Positions 39,780-48,697 of a stretch of DNA of 64,000 bases are shown one piece after another; positions within the stretch are counted from its first letter, which is position 1; every line of letters begins with the position of its first letter. Source of the DNA: Mycolicibacterium fluoranthenivorans (GTDB taxonomy: Bacteria > Actinomycetota > Actinomycetes > Mycobacteriales > Mycobacteriaceae); assembly GCF_011758805.1 (NCBI RefSeq), contig NZ_JAANOW010000001.1:3162001-3226000 (forward strand), read 5' to 3'. The notes under the pieces are model-generated. The model was not told the origin of the DNA. It ran no database searches and saw nothing but the letters and a program-made list of their open reading frames with translations. The translations under genes were made by a program, and so were the position numbers.

Positions 39780-39906
39780 CCCGCCGTGCTTGTTCCCCGG
39801 GTCGCTTCGCTCCTGCCCGCCGTGCCAATTCCCGGGTCGCTTCGCTCCTGCCCGCCGTGCCAATTCCCGGGTCGCTTCGCTCCTGCCCGCCGTGCCAATT
39901 CCCGGA
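39780..39906. repeat. Tandem 35-bp repeat, three perfect copies plus degenerate flanks
   Basis: Units at 39796-39830, 39831-39865 and 39866-39900 are identical (CCCGGGTCGCTTCGCTCCTG at the start, ending GTGCCAATT). Partial, diverged copies lie at 39780-39795 and 39901-39906. No spacers, so not a CRISPR array. Shares its GTCGCTTCGCTC core with repeats in cobIJ and tatC. Confidence 0.95.
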
Positions 39907-39924
39907 TCCACCGGCCCACGGGTC

Positions 39925-39930
39925 TACAGT
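39925..39930 (+). promoter_or_regulatory. -10 hexamer, leaderless start of the zinc-ribbon gene
   Basis: TACAGT ends 8 nt before GTG 39939 and directly follows the tandem repeats, whose last copy would occupy the -35 region. Confidence 0.45.
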
Positions 39931-39938
39931 CGGGATTC

Positions 39939-40304
39939 GTGACCGCAGCAGCGCCTTCTCCGGCATCCAGCCAGCCGCGTCGCCGCACCCGTGCGCAGCC
40001 GTGCCGGTGGTGCGGCCGTGAGGTCGCCGACGCCGGGATGGGGCGCCGCCGCCAGTACTGCCGCCAGTCCTGCCGGCAGCGTGCCTACGAGCAGCGGGCA
40101 CAGGTCAAGGGCACCTCGTTCGCACCAGACGCCGTGGTGCTGACCGCCGACGAGGCCGCCGACCTGTCTGACCGGGTCTACCAGGTGCGGTGCGCGGCCG
40201 AGGACATCGCCACCGCCTTGCAAGAGGGCGCAGACGGGTCCGAACTCCGGGACCTGTGCGAGGTACTGATCCAGGCCGCCAAGGCCGCCGACGGCTGGCG
40301 CTGA
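39939..40304 (+). CDS. Small zinc-ribbon-like protein
   Basis: 121 residues. C22xxC and CRQSC cysteines in CRWCGREVADAGMGRRRQYCRQSC form a probable zinc finger; the basic RRRTRAQP stretch before it and the acidic helical C-terminus (about 60-121, LTADEAADLSDRVYQVRCAAEDIATAL) suggest a nucleic-acid- or protein-binding role. Function unknown. Confidence 0.75.
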   Translation: MTAAAPSPASSQPRRRTRAQPCRWCGREVADAGMGRRRQYCRQSCRQRAYEQRAQVKGTSFAPDAVVLTADEAADLSDRVYQVRCAAEDIATALQEGADGSELRDLCEVLIQAAKAADGWR

Positions 40305-40346
40305 GACCCCGGCTCCGCGGGGACACCCTCGCAGCAGTCTCACAGC

Positions 40347-40352
40347 TACGAT
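40347..40352 (+). promoter_or_regulatory. -10 hexamer, leaderless start of the winged-helix/hydrolase gene
   Basis: TACGAT ends 6 nt before GTG 40359. Confidence 0.5.
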
Positions 40353-40358
40353 GGCGCG

Positions 40359-41570
40359 GTGTCCGCCCCCGCACCTGATGGCCCTGCCGGCGTGTGGCGA
40401 TTCGATGAGTTCGTGCTGGACACCCAGCGTTACGAGTTGCGCCGTGACGGCGAGGTGGTGCGGGTCGAGCCGCAGGTCTTCGATGTGATGACCCAGCTGG
40501 TGAGCAACCACGACAGGTTCCTCACCAAAGAAGAACTGTTCGACACGGTCTGGGGCGGCCGGTTCGTCGGAGAAGCGGCGCTGACCAGCCGGATCAAAGC
40601 GGCTCGCCGGGCACTCGGCGACGACGGCGAATCCCAGCGCTATATCCGTACCGTCCGCGGCCGCGGCTACCAGTTCGTCGGCACCCTCACCGTCCCCGAG
40701 ACACTCGCAGCCCCGGTCAGCACACCGCCTCCGCGCCAACACATCGCGTTCTGCCGCGCCGCCGACGGCGTGCGGCTGGCGTACGCCGTGGCCGGGGAGG
40801 GCCCGCCGCTGGTGCGGGCCGCCAACTGGATGACCCACCTGGGCTACGACATCGAAAGCCCGGTGTGGCGGCACTGGGTTCGCGACCTCGCGGCCCGGCA
40901 CACCTTCATCCGCTACGACGAGCGTGGTTGTGGACTATCGGACTGGGAGGCTGTCGACTTCACCTTCGATGACTGGGTCGCCGACCTGGAGACTGTGGTG
41001 GAAGCGCTTGGGCTGGAACGTTTTCCGCTGCTGGGCGTGTCGCAGGGCGGTGCGGTGGCGGTGGCCTACGCCGCCCGGCATCCGGACCAGGTCACCCACC
41101 TGATCCTGTGCGGGGCGTACGCTCGCGGCCGCGCCGTCCGCGCGATGAGCGATGATGAAAGACGCGCCGCCGCACTGGATTTGGATCTGGCCCGAGTGGG
41201 CTGGGGTCGCGACGACCCGGCCTTCCGACAGGTCTTCGCAGCCCAATTCCTGCCCGACGGCGCCCGCGCCGACTGGGAGGCCTTCGACCATCTGCAGCGT
41301 CGCACCACCTCACCGGAGAACGCGGTGCGCTTCCTCGACGAGTTCGGCCGCATCGACGTTCGCGACCTGGCCCGCGACGTGGCGTGCCCCACGCTGATCA
41401 TGCACTCCGCCGACGACCACCGTGTTCCCATGCGTTACGGCGAGGAGTTGGCCGCCCTGATCCCGAGCTCCCGGCTGGTGGCGTTGCAGAGCAACAATCA
41501 CCTACTCACCGAAGCCGAACCCGCGTGGCAGGTCTTCCTGTCTGAACTGACGGACTTCCTGGGTTGCTGA
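40359..41570 (+). CDS. Winged-helix DNA-binding domain fused to alpha/beta hydrolase
   Basis: 403 residues. Residues about 10-110 are an OmpR/CadC-type winged helix (VFDVMTQLVSNHDRFLTKEELFDTVWGGRFV, YIRTVRGRGYQFVG). Residues about 125-403 are an alpha/beta hydrolase with nucleophile elbow GVSQGGAVA, acid Asp in HSADDHRVP and catalytic His in SNNHLLTEAEP. No receiver or membrane domain. Such fusions probably sense a small ester-like ligand or act as bifunctional regulator-enzymes; target genes unknown. Confidence 0.88.
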   Translation: MSAPAPDGPAGVWRFDEFVLDTQRYELRRDGEVVRVEPQVFDVMTQLVSNHDRFLTKEELFDTVWGGRFVGEAALTSRIKAARRALGDDGESQRYIRTVRGRGYQFVGTLTVPETLAAPVSTPPPRQHIAFCRAADGVRLAYAVAGEGPPLVRAANWMTHLGYDIESPVWRHWVRDLAARHTFIRYDERGCGLSDWEAVDFTFDDWVADLETVVEALGLERFPLLGVSQGGAVAVAYAARHPDQVTHLILCGAYARGRAVRAMSDDERRAAALDLDLARVGWGRDDPAFRQVFAAQFLPDGARADWEAFDHLQRRTTSPENAVRFLDEFGRIDVRDLARDVACPTLIMHSADDHRVPMRYGEELAALIPSSRLVALQSNNHLLTEAEPAWQVFLSELTDFLGC

Positions 41571-41645
41571 GACGGCGTGGGTTCTCCATGCAATCTCCAC
41601 ACAATCTCCATGTACTCCCGGCCGGCGCCGACCATGCTGGTGGGC

Positions 41646-42350
41646 ATGAGAAAGTTCACCCGCACCCTCCTCGCCGGCGCCGCCGCGATGCTCGCCCTGG
41701 GCACCGTGGCCTGCTCCGGTGGCACCTCCACCCAGGCGGGGTCCCCATCGGCCACTGCCGCCCCGTCCACCAGCACCGCCACTCCCTTCCCCCAGTCGGC
41801 GCGCTATATGGCCGACGCCGAGAAGGACGGCAAGAAGATGGCGATCGGTATCTCGGTCGACGGTGACTCCGTCACCGCCTACGCCTGCAACGGCACCGAC
41901 GACGAAGCCTGGTTCTTCGGCAATCAATCCGCCGGCAGCATCGACATCACCTCGAAGTTCCGCGACACCCTGGCCGCCAGTTTCACCGGCTCCGATGTCA
42001 CCGGGGCGCTCACCATGAACGGCGTCACCTACGACTTCACCGCCGCTCCGGTCTCGGCCCCGGCAGGCATGTACACCGCCGCACTCGACGGTGCACGGGC
42101 CTCCTGGATCATTCGGCCCGACGGCTCGGTGACCGGCGTGCAGTTCAACGGCGGCATCAGTGGCCGCGACTTCGAGCAGGCCGAGCTGCAGCAGCTCAAC
42201 GCTGCACAGTTCCAGGCCCAGGTCCGCAACAAGCGCAAATTGCAGCAGGCCGACCAGACCGTCAAACTGTCGGGCAACACCCTCACCTCCAGGATCAACG
42301 GGAGCGAGGTCACCGGGCACCTGGTCACCGGTACCACCCGGTTCGGCTGA
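41646..42350 (+). CDS. Secreted lipoprotein, unknown function
   Basis: 234 residues. Signal peptide with lipobox LGTVAC (Cys near residue 23) after MRKFTRTLLAGAAAMLA, then a Ser/Thr-rich linker and a beta-rich extracellular domain (about 50-234). ATG 41646 chosen because it starts the signal peptide. Probably diacylglyceryl-modified and N-acylated by Lnt. Confidence 0.78.
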   Translation: MRKFTRTLLAGAAAMLALGTVACSGGTSTQAGSPSATAAPSTSTATPFPQSARYMADAEKDGKKMAIGISVDGDSVTAYACNGTDDEAWFFGNQSAGSIDITSKFRDTLAASFTGSDVTGALTMNGVTYDFTAAPVSAPAGMYTAALDGARASWIIRPDGSVTGVQFNGGISGRDFEQAELQQLNAAQFQAQVRNKRKLQQADQTVKLSGNTLTSRINGSEVTGHLVTGTTRFG

Positions 42351-42370
42351 TACCCGGCACAAATCACCCG

Positions 42371-42410
42371 GCACAAAGCCGCCCAAATGCACATTTGGGC
42401 GGCTTTGTGC
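42371..42410. terminator. Bidirectional terminator hairpin
   Basis: Perfect 19-bp arms (42371-42389, 42392-42410) around a 2-nt loop, between two convergent lipoprotein genes. One of the strongest hairpins in the window. Confidence 0.85.
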
Positions 42411-42445
42411 GAGGGGGCCCTGGCATTTCGTCGATCTCGGCGGCC

Positions 42446-43126
42446 TCAGCAGGACAGCCTGATCCCGATATCGGGTGGTGCCTGGACCGGGGCGAGGCAG
42501 CCGAACCCGTCCACCCCGGCGGGCCGCATCCGGGTCGCCGTCTGATGGGCATGGTTGACGCAGATCACCGCGTCACCGTCTGCCCGGCAGGCGAAGTCAC
42601 CGAACGCCAGGGTCTCGCCGGATGACAGGCCACGGCCATTGCCATCCACGAACGGCCCGGGGTCGCCGTGCAGCGAGCCGATGTTGACGCTCGTCCCGTC
42701 GAAGTCCACCCAGTTGCCCTTCCACATGATGAAAGCGTCGGGCGGCTTGGGCGGCGGATTGGTGAGTTTGACCAGACAGGCCAGCGCACCGTCGTTGTAC
42801 CGCGCGCTGCTGATGCAGCTGACGGTGTCGGTGCTGAATGCGGCCCCCTGTATGTCGGTGGTGGTGCCGTCGCGGCTGACCGAACCGAACTTCTCCGCGG
42901 GTACCGCCTTGCCGGCGTTCACCCACCGCATCACCTCGGCGATCGGTGCACCGGGCGCCGGCGGTCGCGGTGACGCGGAGGTCGGCGCGGTGGGGCTGGG
43001 TGCGGGCCGGGATGTGCCCGGCGTGATCGCGGTCAGGGGTGGCGGCGCAGGCACGGCGGCGCCCTTCATATCCTGCGAACACCCTGCCACCAGCGCGGAC
43101 GCCATGAGCACCACTGCCATCCGCAT
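42446..43126 (-). CDS. Secreted lipoprotein, unknown function
   Basis: 226 residues. Signal peptide MRMAVVLMASALVAGC with lipobox Cys16, a Pro/Ser/Thr-rich linker (about 20-65) and a C-terminal domain with four further cysteines (SCISS, ACLVK, FACRADGD, VICVNHAH) that may pair outside the membrane. Start ATG 43126 is set by TACCCT 6 nt upstream on the minus strand. Confidence 0.78.
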   Translation of the reverse strand: MRMAVVLMASALVAGCSQDMKGAAVPAPPPLTAITPGTSRPAPSPTAPTSASPRPPAPGAPIAEVMRWVNAGKAVPAEKFGSVSRDGTTTDIQGAAFSTDTVSCISSARYNDGALACLVKLTNPPPKPPDAFIMWKGNWVDFDGTSVNIGSLHGDPGPFVDGNGRGLSSGETLAFGDFACRADGDAVICVNHAHQTATRMRPAGVDGFGCLAPVQAPPDIGIRLSC

Positions 43127-43132
43127 GCGGCA

Positions 43133-43153
43133 AGGGTAGCGGTTCGCTACCGT
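43133..43153. promoter_or_regulatory. Compact divergent leaderless promoter pair
   Basis: The 33-bp gap between a lipoprotein (start 43126, minus) and a carboxylesterase (start 43160, plus) holds TACCCT on the minus strand (43133-43138) and TACCGT on the plus strand (43148-43153), each 6 nt from its start codon. Any -35 elements would lie inside the opposite gene. Confidence 0.55.
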
Positions 43154-43159
43154 CAGGCC

Positions 43160-44671
43160 ATGCACGAACACACCGTCCGCGTGAAGATCAGCACCGGGAC
43201 GATCGAGGGTTTCACCCGCGACGGGGTACACCGCTGGCGCTCGATCCCGTATGCGAAACCGCCGGTCGGTGCCCTTCGATACCGTGCGCCCCGCCCCGCG
43301 ACGCCCTGGCCGGGGGTGCGTTACTGCCACGGATTCACCAACTGCGCCCCACAGCAGCGGATGTACACACTGCTCGGTGTCGGCAAATATCAGCCGATGA
43401 GCGAGGACTGTCTGACGCTCAATGTGGTGGCTCCGCAGGACCCGCCGGATGACGGGCCCCTTCCGGTGATGTTCTTCATCCACGGCGGCGGCTATCTGAT
43501 GGGCAGCTCGGCGACACCGATCTACGACGGCGTCGCCCTGGCCAGAGGTGGCTGTGTATACGTCTCGGCCAACTACCGCCTGGGCGCGCTGGGTTGTTTC
43601 GATCTGTCCGCGTTGTCCACACCCGAGCACGAGATCGACGACAACCTCTACCTGCGCGACCTGATCATGGCACTGCGCTGGGTGCGGGAGAACATCGCGG
43701 TGTTCGGCGGTGACCCGGACAACGTGACGATCTTCGGGGAGAGCGCCGGCGCGCATGCCGTCGCCACCCTGATGGCGGTACCCGAGGCAGAAGGTCTTTT
43801 CGCACAAGCGATTTCGCAGAGTGCTGCCAGCGGTATGGTGCGCAACCCGGATCAGGCCGCCATGTTCGCCGCGCAGTTCGCCGGTCTACTCGGCGCGTCC
43901 GGCAAGGATGGGGCGCGCGCGGCGATGTCCGCGCGACCGGCTGATCTGCTGGCCGCGCTGGACACCCTGATCGCCCGCGCGGGCAAGGAGATGCCCGGCG
44001 CGTTCCCGGTCGGTCCCACCTCCGGTACCGAGCTGTTGCCGGAGGACCCGGTCGTCGCGATGCGCAGCGGCCGCGCCCACCGGATCCCGCTGATCGTCGG
44101 CAGTAATGCCGAGGAAGGCAGGCTGTTCACCCGTTTCATGCAGCTGCTGCCGACCACCGAGCAGAGCATCGAGATGCTGCTCTCGACCACCGGGACCGAA
44201 ACCCGCGATCGCGTCATCGCCGCCTATCCGGACTATCCCGCCCGAGCCGCGTGTATCCGGCTGGGTGGTGACTTCGCGTTCGGCACCGCCAGTTGGGATA
44301 TGGCGGAGGCGCACAGCCGCCACCGGCCCACCTACGTCTACCGCTACGACTATGCGCCACGGATCCTGCACTGGTCGGGGATGGGCGCCACCCACGCGAC
44401 CGAACTGCTGGCGGTATTCGGTGTCTACCGCACCCGCCTCGGCGGATTGCTCACGGCGGCCGCCGACGGTTCCTCGGCTCGCCGGGTCAGCCGGGAGGTA
44501 CAGACGCGTTGGGGCACCTTCGGCAGGACCGGTAACCCCGGCGAGGGTTGGCCACGCTATGACCAGGACATGCGTGCGGTGCTGGTATTCGACCGCAACA
44601 CCCACCTGGAGTACGACCCGGCGGCCGCGCGTCGCCGAGCCTGGGAAGGCTTCACGCTGGCCGTGGGTTGA
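43160..44671 (+). CDS. Type B carboxylesterase/lipase
   Basis: 503 residues. Nucleophile motif FGESAGAHA (S195), oxyanion-hole FFIHGGGYLMGS, catalytic acid near GSNAEEGRLF and His near GATHATELLAVFG. FGGDPDNVTIFGESAGA is diagnostic of the family. No signal peptide, so likely cytoplasmic. Acts on unknown carboxylic esters. Confidence 0.93.
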   Translation: MHEHTVRVKISTGTIEGFTRDGVHRWRSIPYAKPPVGALRYRAPRPATPWPGVRYCHGFTNCAPQQRMYTLLGVGKYQPMSEDCLTLNVVAPQDPPDDGPLPVMFFIHGGGYLMGSSATPIYDGVALARGGCVYVSANYRLGALGCFDLSALSTPEHEIDDNLYLRDLIMALRWVRENIAVFGGDPDNVTIFGESAGAHAVATLMAVPEAEGLFAQAISQSAASGMVRNPDQAAMFAAQFAGLLGASGKDGARAAMSARPADLLAALDTLIARAGKEMPGAFPVGPTSGTELLPEDPVVAMRSGRAHRIPLIVGSNAEEGRLFTRFMQLLPTTEQSIEMLLSTTGTETRDRVIAAYPDYPARAACIRLGGDFAFGTASWDMAEAHSRHRPTYVYRYDYAPRILHWSGMGATHATELLAVFGVYRTRLGGLLTAAADGSSARRVSREVQTRWGTFGRTGNPGEGWPRYDQDMRAVLVFDRNTHLEYDPAAARRRAWEGFTLAVG

Positions 44672-44738
44672 CGGCTCACTTTCCCGCGCGCGTTCCCAAT
44701 GGCCTGCGCACCACCGCACGGTGTGCTTGCGTAGAGCG

Positions 44739-46670
44739 ATGGCGCACCCTCTTGATCCTCTCGATGCCGACGAATTCACCGCTGTCGCCGCGATCCTCGG
44801 TGCCCGGCACGGAGTGCTCGCCCCCGGATGGCGCTTCGCCTCCATCGAACTCGCCGAGCCGACCAAGGACGAGTTGCGCGCCTTCGCCGGCGGGGGCGCG
44901 GCCCCGCCCCGCCGGGCGCTGGCGGTCTGCCTGGATCGTGCGCACAACGCGACCTACAAGGCGCTGGTATCGCTGCAGGCTCAGACGGTGGAGTCCTTCG
45001 ACCATGTTCCCGGCGTGCAGGCCAACTTCACCGTCGACGAGTTCGTCGAATGCGACCAGGTGCTGCGCGCGCACCCCGAGGTGATCGCGGCGCTGGCGCG
45101 CCGCGGCATCACCGACCTGGACAGCGTGTTCATGGATACCTGGACCTACGGGGATGCCGTCGCACCGCCCGAGTTCCGGGACCGGCGTCTGGGCTGGTCG
45201 GACACGTGGCGTCGGGACGCACCAGGGGCGAACCCGTACGCCCACCTCGTCAGCGGTCTGCACTGTGTGGTCGACCTGAACACCATGGAGGTACTCCGCG
45301 TGGAGGACTCGGGTCCGTTCGCCGAGGGAGCCGAACCCCCGGTGGTGATGGGCGAGTACGTTCCCCGCCACATCCCGGATCGGATATCGGCTGTGTCCCA
45401 GCGTGATCCGCTCACACCGCTTCATATCATCCAGCCCGAAGGGCCGTCGTTCACCCTGGAAGGTCACCTGTTGACGTGGCAGAACTGGTCACTGCGAGTC
45501 GGTTTCAACTACCGGGAAGGGATGACGCTGCACGCGCTGACCTATCGAGACGGCGACCGGATCCGTTCCGTCGCGCACCGGATGTCGTTTGCCGAGATGG
45601 TGGTGCCGTATCGGGACGCCTCGGTGGACCACTACCGTCGGACCGCCTTCGACATCGGCGAGTGGGGCCTGGGTTTCATGACGACCTCGCTGACCCTGGG
45701 ATGCGACTGCCTGGGGGAGATCCGTTACCTGGGTGCGGTGCTGCACAACAGCAAAGGCGAGCCCTACACCATCGCCAACGCCATCTGCATCCACGAGGAA
45801 GACAATGCGGTGCTGTGGAAGCATGTGGATCACGACGCCGGCGCCGAGGTGCGCCGGATGCGCAGACTCACGTTGAGCTTCCATGTCACCGTCGCCAACT
45901 ACGAGTACCTGGTCTACTGGCGGCTGTATCAGGACGGCAACATCGAGTGCGAGGTCCGGGCCACGGGCATCATGGTCACCACACCGCTACCGCCGGGCGC
46001 TCCGAATCCCAACGGCACCCTGGTCGACGAGCGCACCTACGCACCGTTTCATCAGCACTTCCTGGTGGCTCGCCTGGACCTCGATATCGACGGCCCGGAC
46101 AACACCGTCTACATGTCGGAATCCTTTGCCGAACCGATCTCGGAGGAGAACCCGCACGGTCTGTCGGTGGTGACCCGAAACGTCCCGCTGCGCACCGAGA
46201 GCGAGGGCAAACAGGACCTCAACTTCGCCACCCAGCGCACCTGGAAGGTGATCAACACCAACGTCGTCAACGGCCTGGGCACCCATCCGTCGTACAAGCT
46301 GGTACCCACCGGGGCGCTGCCGGCGATGTTCGATCCCGCCGCCCCGGTCCTGCAACGTGCCAACGTCATCGGGCACACCCTCTGGGTCACCCCGAACCGA
46401 GCCGATGAGCGCTGGCCGGCAGGCGAATTCGTCAACCAGTCGGTCTCCGACACCGGTCTGGGGGAGTGGACCAAGGCAGACCGCCCCATCCTGGACACCG
46501 ATGTGGTGCTCTGGTACGTCTTCGGTCTGCACCACATCACCCGGCCCGAGGACTGGCCGGTCATGCCCGTCGACGTGGTGTCGTTCTGGTTGAAACCGTT
46601 CGGCTTCTTCGACCGTAATCCGGCCCTGGACGTCCCCCGGGAGGAAAAACTTGACACCTGTCACATGTGA
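44739..46670 (+). CDS. Copper-containing primary amine oxidase
   Basis: 643 residues. The cofactor tyrosine is Y388 in TVANYEYL (self-processed to topaquinone), the catalytic base is D305 in AFDIGEWGLG, and copper ligands are H438/H440 (HQHFLVARLD) and H599 (LHHITRPEDWPVMP). Oxidises primary amines to aldehydes with release of ammonia and H2O2. No signal peptide. Start ATG 44739 gives the normal N-terminus (MAHPLDPLDADE). The following gene begins at or just beyond its stop. Confidence 0.95.
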   Translation: MAHPLDPLDADEFTAVAAILGARHGVLAPGWRFASIELAEPTKDELRAFAGGGAAPPRRALAVCLDRAHNATYKALVSLQAQTVESFDHVPGVQANFTVDEFVECDQVLRAHPEVIAALARRGITDLDSVFMDTWTYGDAVAPPEFRDRRLGWSDTWRRDAPGANPYAHLVSGLHCVVDLNTMEVLRVEDSGPFAEGAEPPVVMGEYVPRHIPDRISAVSQRDPLTPLHIIQPEGPSFTLEGHLLTWQNWSLRVGFNYREGMTLHALTYRDGDRIRSVAHRMSFAEMVVPYRDASVDHYRRTAFDIGEWGLGFMTTSLTLGCDCLGEIRYLGAVLHNSKGEPYTIANAICIHEEDNAVLWKHVDHDAGAEVRRMRRLTLSFHVTVANYEYLVYWRLYQDGNIECEVRATGIMVTTPLPPGAPNPNGTLVDERTYAPFHQHFLVARLDLDIDGPDNTVYMSESFAEPISEENPHGLSVVTRNVPLRTESEGKQDLNFATQRTWKVINTNVVNGLGTHPSYKLVPTGALPAMFDPAAPVLQRANVIGHTLWVTPNRADERWPAGEFVNQSVSDTGLGEWTKADRPILDTDVVLWYVFGLHHITRPEDWPVMPVDVVSFWLKPFGFFDRNPALDVPREEKLDTCHM

Positions 46671-46683
46671 TCGGCGCCACTGC

Positions 46684-46689
46684 TAAGTT
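46684..46689 (+). promoter_or_regulatory. Putative -10 hexamer of the APH-fusion gene
   Basis: TAAGTT ends 7 nt before GTG 46697. A short dyad TGACA-CC-TGTCA lies upstream at 46652-46663. This favours a leaderless start at 46697 over the GTG at 46667 that overlaps the amine oxidase stop. Confidence 0.4.
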
Positions 46690-46696
46690 CACTGGC

Positions 46697-48679
46697 GTGC
46701 ACCGTGAACTCATCGAGCGCCCCACCGACCTGACCGACGACTGGCTCACCGCGACGCTCGGCGCCGGTCGGGTCGAGGGGCACGATGTCGAGCGCATCGG
46801 CACAGGTCAGATGAGTGAGTGCTACCGGGTCACGCTGCGCTACGCAGACGGCGACAGCGGCCCCGCCAGCGTCGTCCTCAAGGTGGCCGCCGCCGATCCG
46901 AACAGCCGGACGACCGGCCTCGCCATGGGGCTCTACGAACGCGAGGTGCGGTTCTACGCCGAGATCGCACCGGCCCTGGGCGACGGGGGAACGGCGAGCC
47001 CGTTCGCCCCGTGCCTGCATCATGCCTACGACCCGGAGACCGGCGCCTTCGACCTCCTGCTCGCAGATGCCACGCCCGCGATCGTCGGGGACGAGATCCG
47101 CGGCGCCACACCGCAGCAGGCGGCGCTGGCGTTGCATCAGCTGGGACTGGTGCACGGCCCGCTGCTCGGCAACCCCGATCTGGCCGGTGCGGCCTGGCTG
47201 AACCGGGACGCGCCGATCAACCAGGCGCTGATCGCCGCCCTGTACGCCGCGTTCTCCGAACGCTACGCCGATCGGATCGAGCCACGACACCGCGAGGTGT
47301 GCGAGCGCCTGGTCGGGGCATTCGACGCCTACCTGGCTCAGGAAGCCGGGGCCGCAAAGGGATTGGTGCACGGCGACTACCGCCTGGACAACATGCTGTT
47401 CGGGACGGCCGACGCCGACCGGCCGCTGACGGTGGTGGACTGGCAGACCGTGACCTGGGGTCCGGCCCTGACCGACGTCGCCTACTTCCTCGGCTGCGCC
47501 CTCGAGCCCGAGGTACGCCGGTCTCACTACGACGAGCTGCTGGCGGCCTATCAGGGCGCCGTGGGGGACGGGCTGTCCCTGGACGCCGTGCGCGACGGGG
47601 TGCGCAGGCAGAGCTTTTTCGGGGTGATGATGGCCATCGTGTCCTCGATGCTCGTCGAGCGGACCGAACGCGGTGACCTGATGTTCATGACGATGCTGCA
47701 ACGGCACTGCGAACACGTGCTGGACACCGATGCCCTCGCGGTGCTGCCGGACGCTGCGGTGCCGGCACCCCTCGCCCCGGAGGTAGCGGATGAGGCCCCG
47801 CACCCGGCGGGCGATGAGCCGTTGTGGAATGAGAGCTGGTACTTCGATTTCGCCGACGCCGCCCAGGGCATCGGCGGCTGGGTGCGGCTGGGTCTGTACC
47901 CCAACCAGCAGAAGGCATGGGTCAACGCTCTGGTGTGCGGACCGGGCTTGCCGACGGTGGCGATCAACGACTTCGAGGTCGCCCTGCCCGCCGATTCCGC
48001 GCACATCCGCACCGATGACCTCGAGCTGTCGCTGGCGGCGACCGACCCGCTGCGCTCCTACCGCGTCACCGTACGGGGACACGGCCAGGCCTACGACGAT
48101 CCCGCCGGACTGCTGCGCGGTGCGACGGGCCGGACCGTGGATGTGGCGCTGGATCTGGAATTCGCCACCGCGGGAACGCCGTACCAATACCGGATCACGC
48201 CGCGTTACGAGATTCCGTGCACGGTCACCGGCACCACCACAGTGGCCGGCACGACGTACGCGCTCGCGGCCGTCCCCGGCCAGCGTGACCACTCGTGGGG
48301 TGTGCGGGACTGGTGGAGCATGGACTGGGTGTGGAGCGCCCTTCACCTGGATGACGGCACTCATCTGCACGGCGTCGACATCAGGATTCCCGGTCTCCCT
48401 CCCGTCGGTATCGGTTACGTCCAGAAGGGCGGCCAACTCGTCGAATTGCAGTCGGTGACCACGGAGAAGACGTTCGGCGACAACGGATTACCGGTATCGA
48501 CGACCATCAGCCTGAGTCCCGGCGATATCGAGGTCAGTGTCGATGTGCAGGGCCATGCGCCCGTTCTGCTCACCTCGCCCGACGGGCGGATCAGCCAATT
48601 CCCGCGGGCCTGGGTGACTGTCACCGCCCGTGACGGCCGCCACGGCGTCGGCTGGGTGGAGTGGAACCGCAACCTCTGA
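46697..48679 (+). CDS. APH-like phosphotransferase fused to a beta-barrel/lipocalin-like domain
   Basis: 660 residues. N-terminal APH-like domain (about 1-350) with the catalytic loop HGDYRLDNML (225-234) and metal Asp D248 in VVDWQTV. The C-terminal domain (from about 375) is beta-rich with WNESWYFDF, GQRDHSWGVRDWW and a conserved Trp/Asp-rich core, resembling AttH/CrtC-like lipocalin folds. Translation may instead start at GTG 46667. Likely coupled to the amine oxidase. Substrate unknown; it shares the kinase motif block with the protein at 23225. Confidence 0.8.
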   Translation: MHRELIERPTDLTDDWLTATLGAGRVEGHDVERIGTGQMSECYRVTLRYADGDSGPASVVLKVAAADPNSRTTGLAMGLYEREVRFYAEIAPALGDGGTASPFAPCLHHAYDPETGAFDLLLADATPAIVGDEIRGATPQQAALALHQLGLVHGPLLGNPDLAGAAWLNRDAPINQALIAALYAAFSERYADRIEPRHREVCERLVGAFDAYLAQEAGAAKGLVHGDYRLDNMLFGTADADRPLTVVDWQTVTWGPALTDVAYFLGCALEPEVRRSHYDELLAAYQGAVGDGLSLDAVRDGVRRQSFFGVMMAIVSSMLVERTERGDLMFMTMLQRHCEHVLDTDALAVLPDAAVPAPLAPEVADEAPHPAGDEPLWNESWYFDFADAAQGIGGWVRLGLYPNQQKAWVNALVCGPGLPTVAINDFEVALPADSAHIRTDDLELSLAATDPLRSYRVTVRGHGQAYDDPAGLLRGATGRTVDVALDLEFATAGTPYQYRITPRYEIPCTVTGTTTVAGTTYALAAVPGQRDHSWGVRDWWSMDWVWSALHLDDGTHLHGVDIRIPGLPPVGIGYVQKGGQLVELQSVTTEKTFGDNGLPVSTTISLSPGDIEVSVDVQGHAPVLLTSPDGRISQFPRAWVTVTARDGRHGVGWVEWNRNL

Positions 48680-48697
48680 GGAGGGCAAGCTGGTCTC

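Larger units (their letters stand above)
39647..39938. other. Gene-free interval with rbpA upstream region and tandem repeats
   Basis: 292 bp between divergent rbpA and the zinc-ribbon gene. The left half is the probable rbpA promoter and 5' UTR. The right half is filled by the 35-bp tandem repeat (39780-39906) and the TACAGT -10 of the next gene. No coding potential recognised. Confidence 0.7.

Noticed and set aside
39780..39906. CRISPR array
   Set aside because: The repeats are directly adjacent without unique spacers and no cas genes are present.
46652..46663. Dyad TGACA-CC-TGTCA upstream of the APH-fusion gene as an operator
   Set aside because: It lies within the end of the amine oxidase gene and is short; noted only as a weak parallel to the repeat at 24287.
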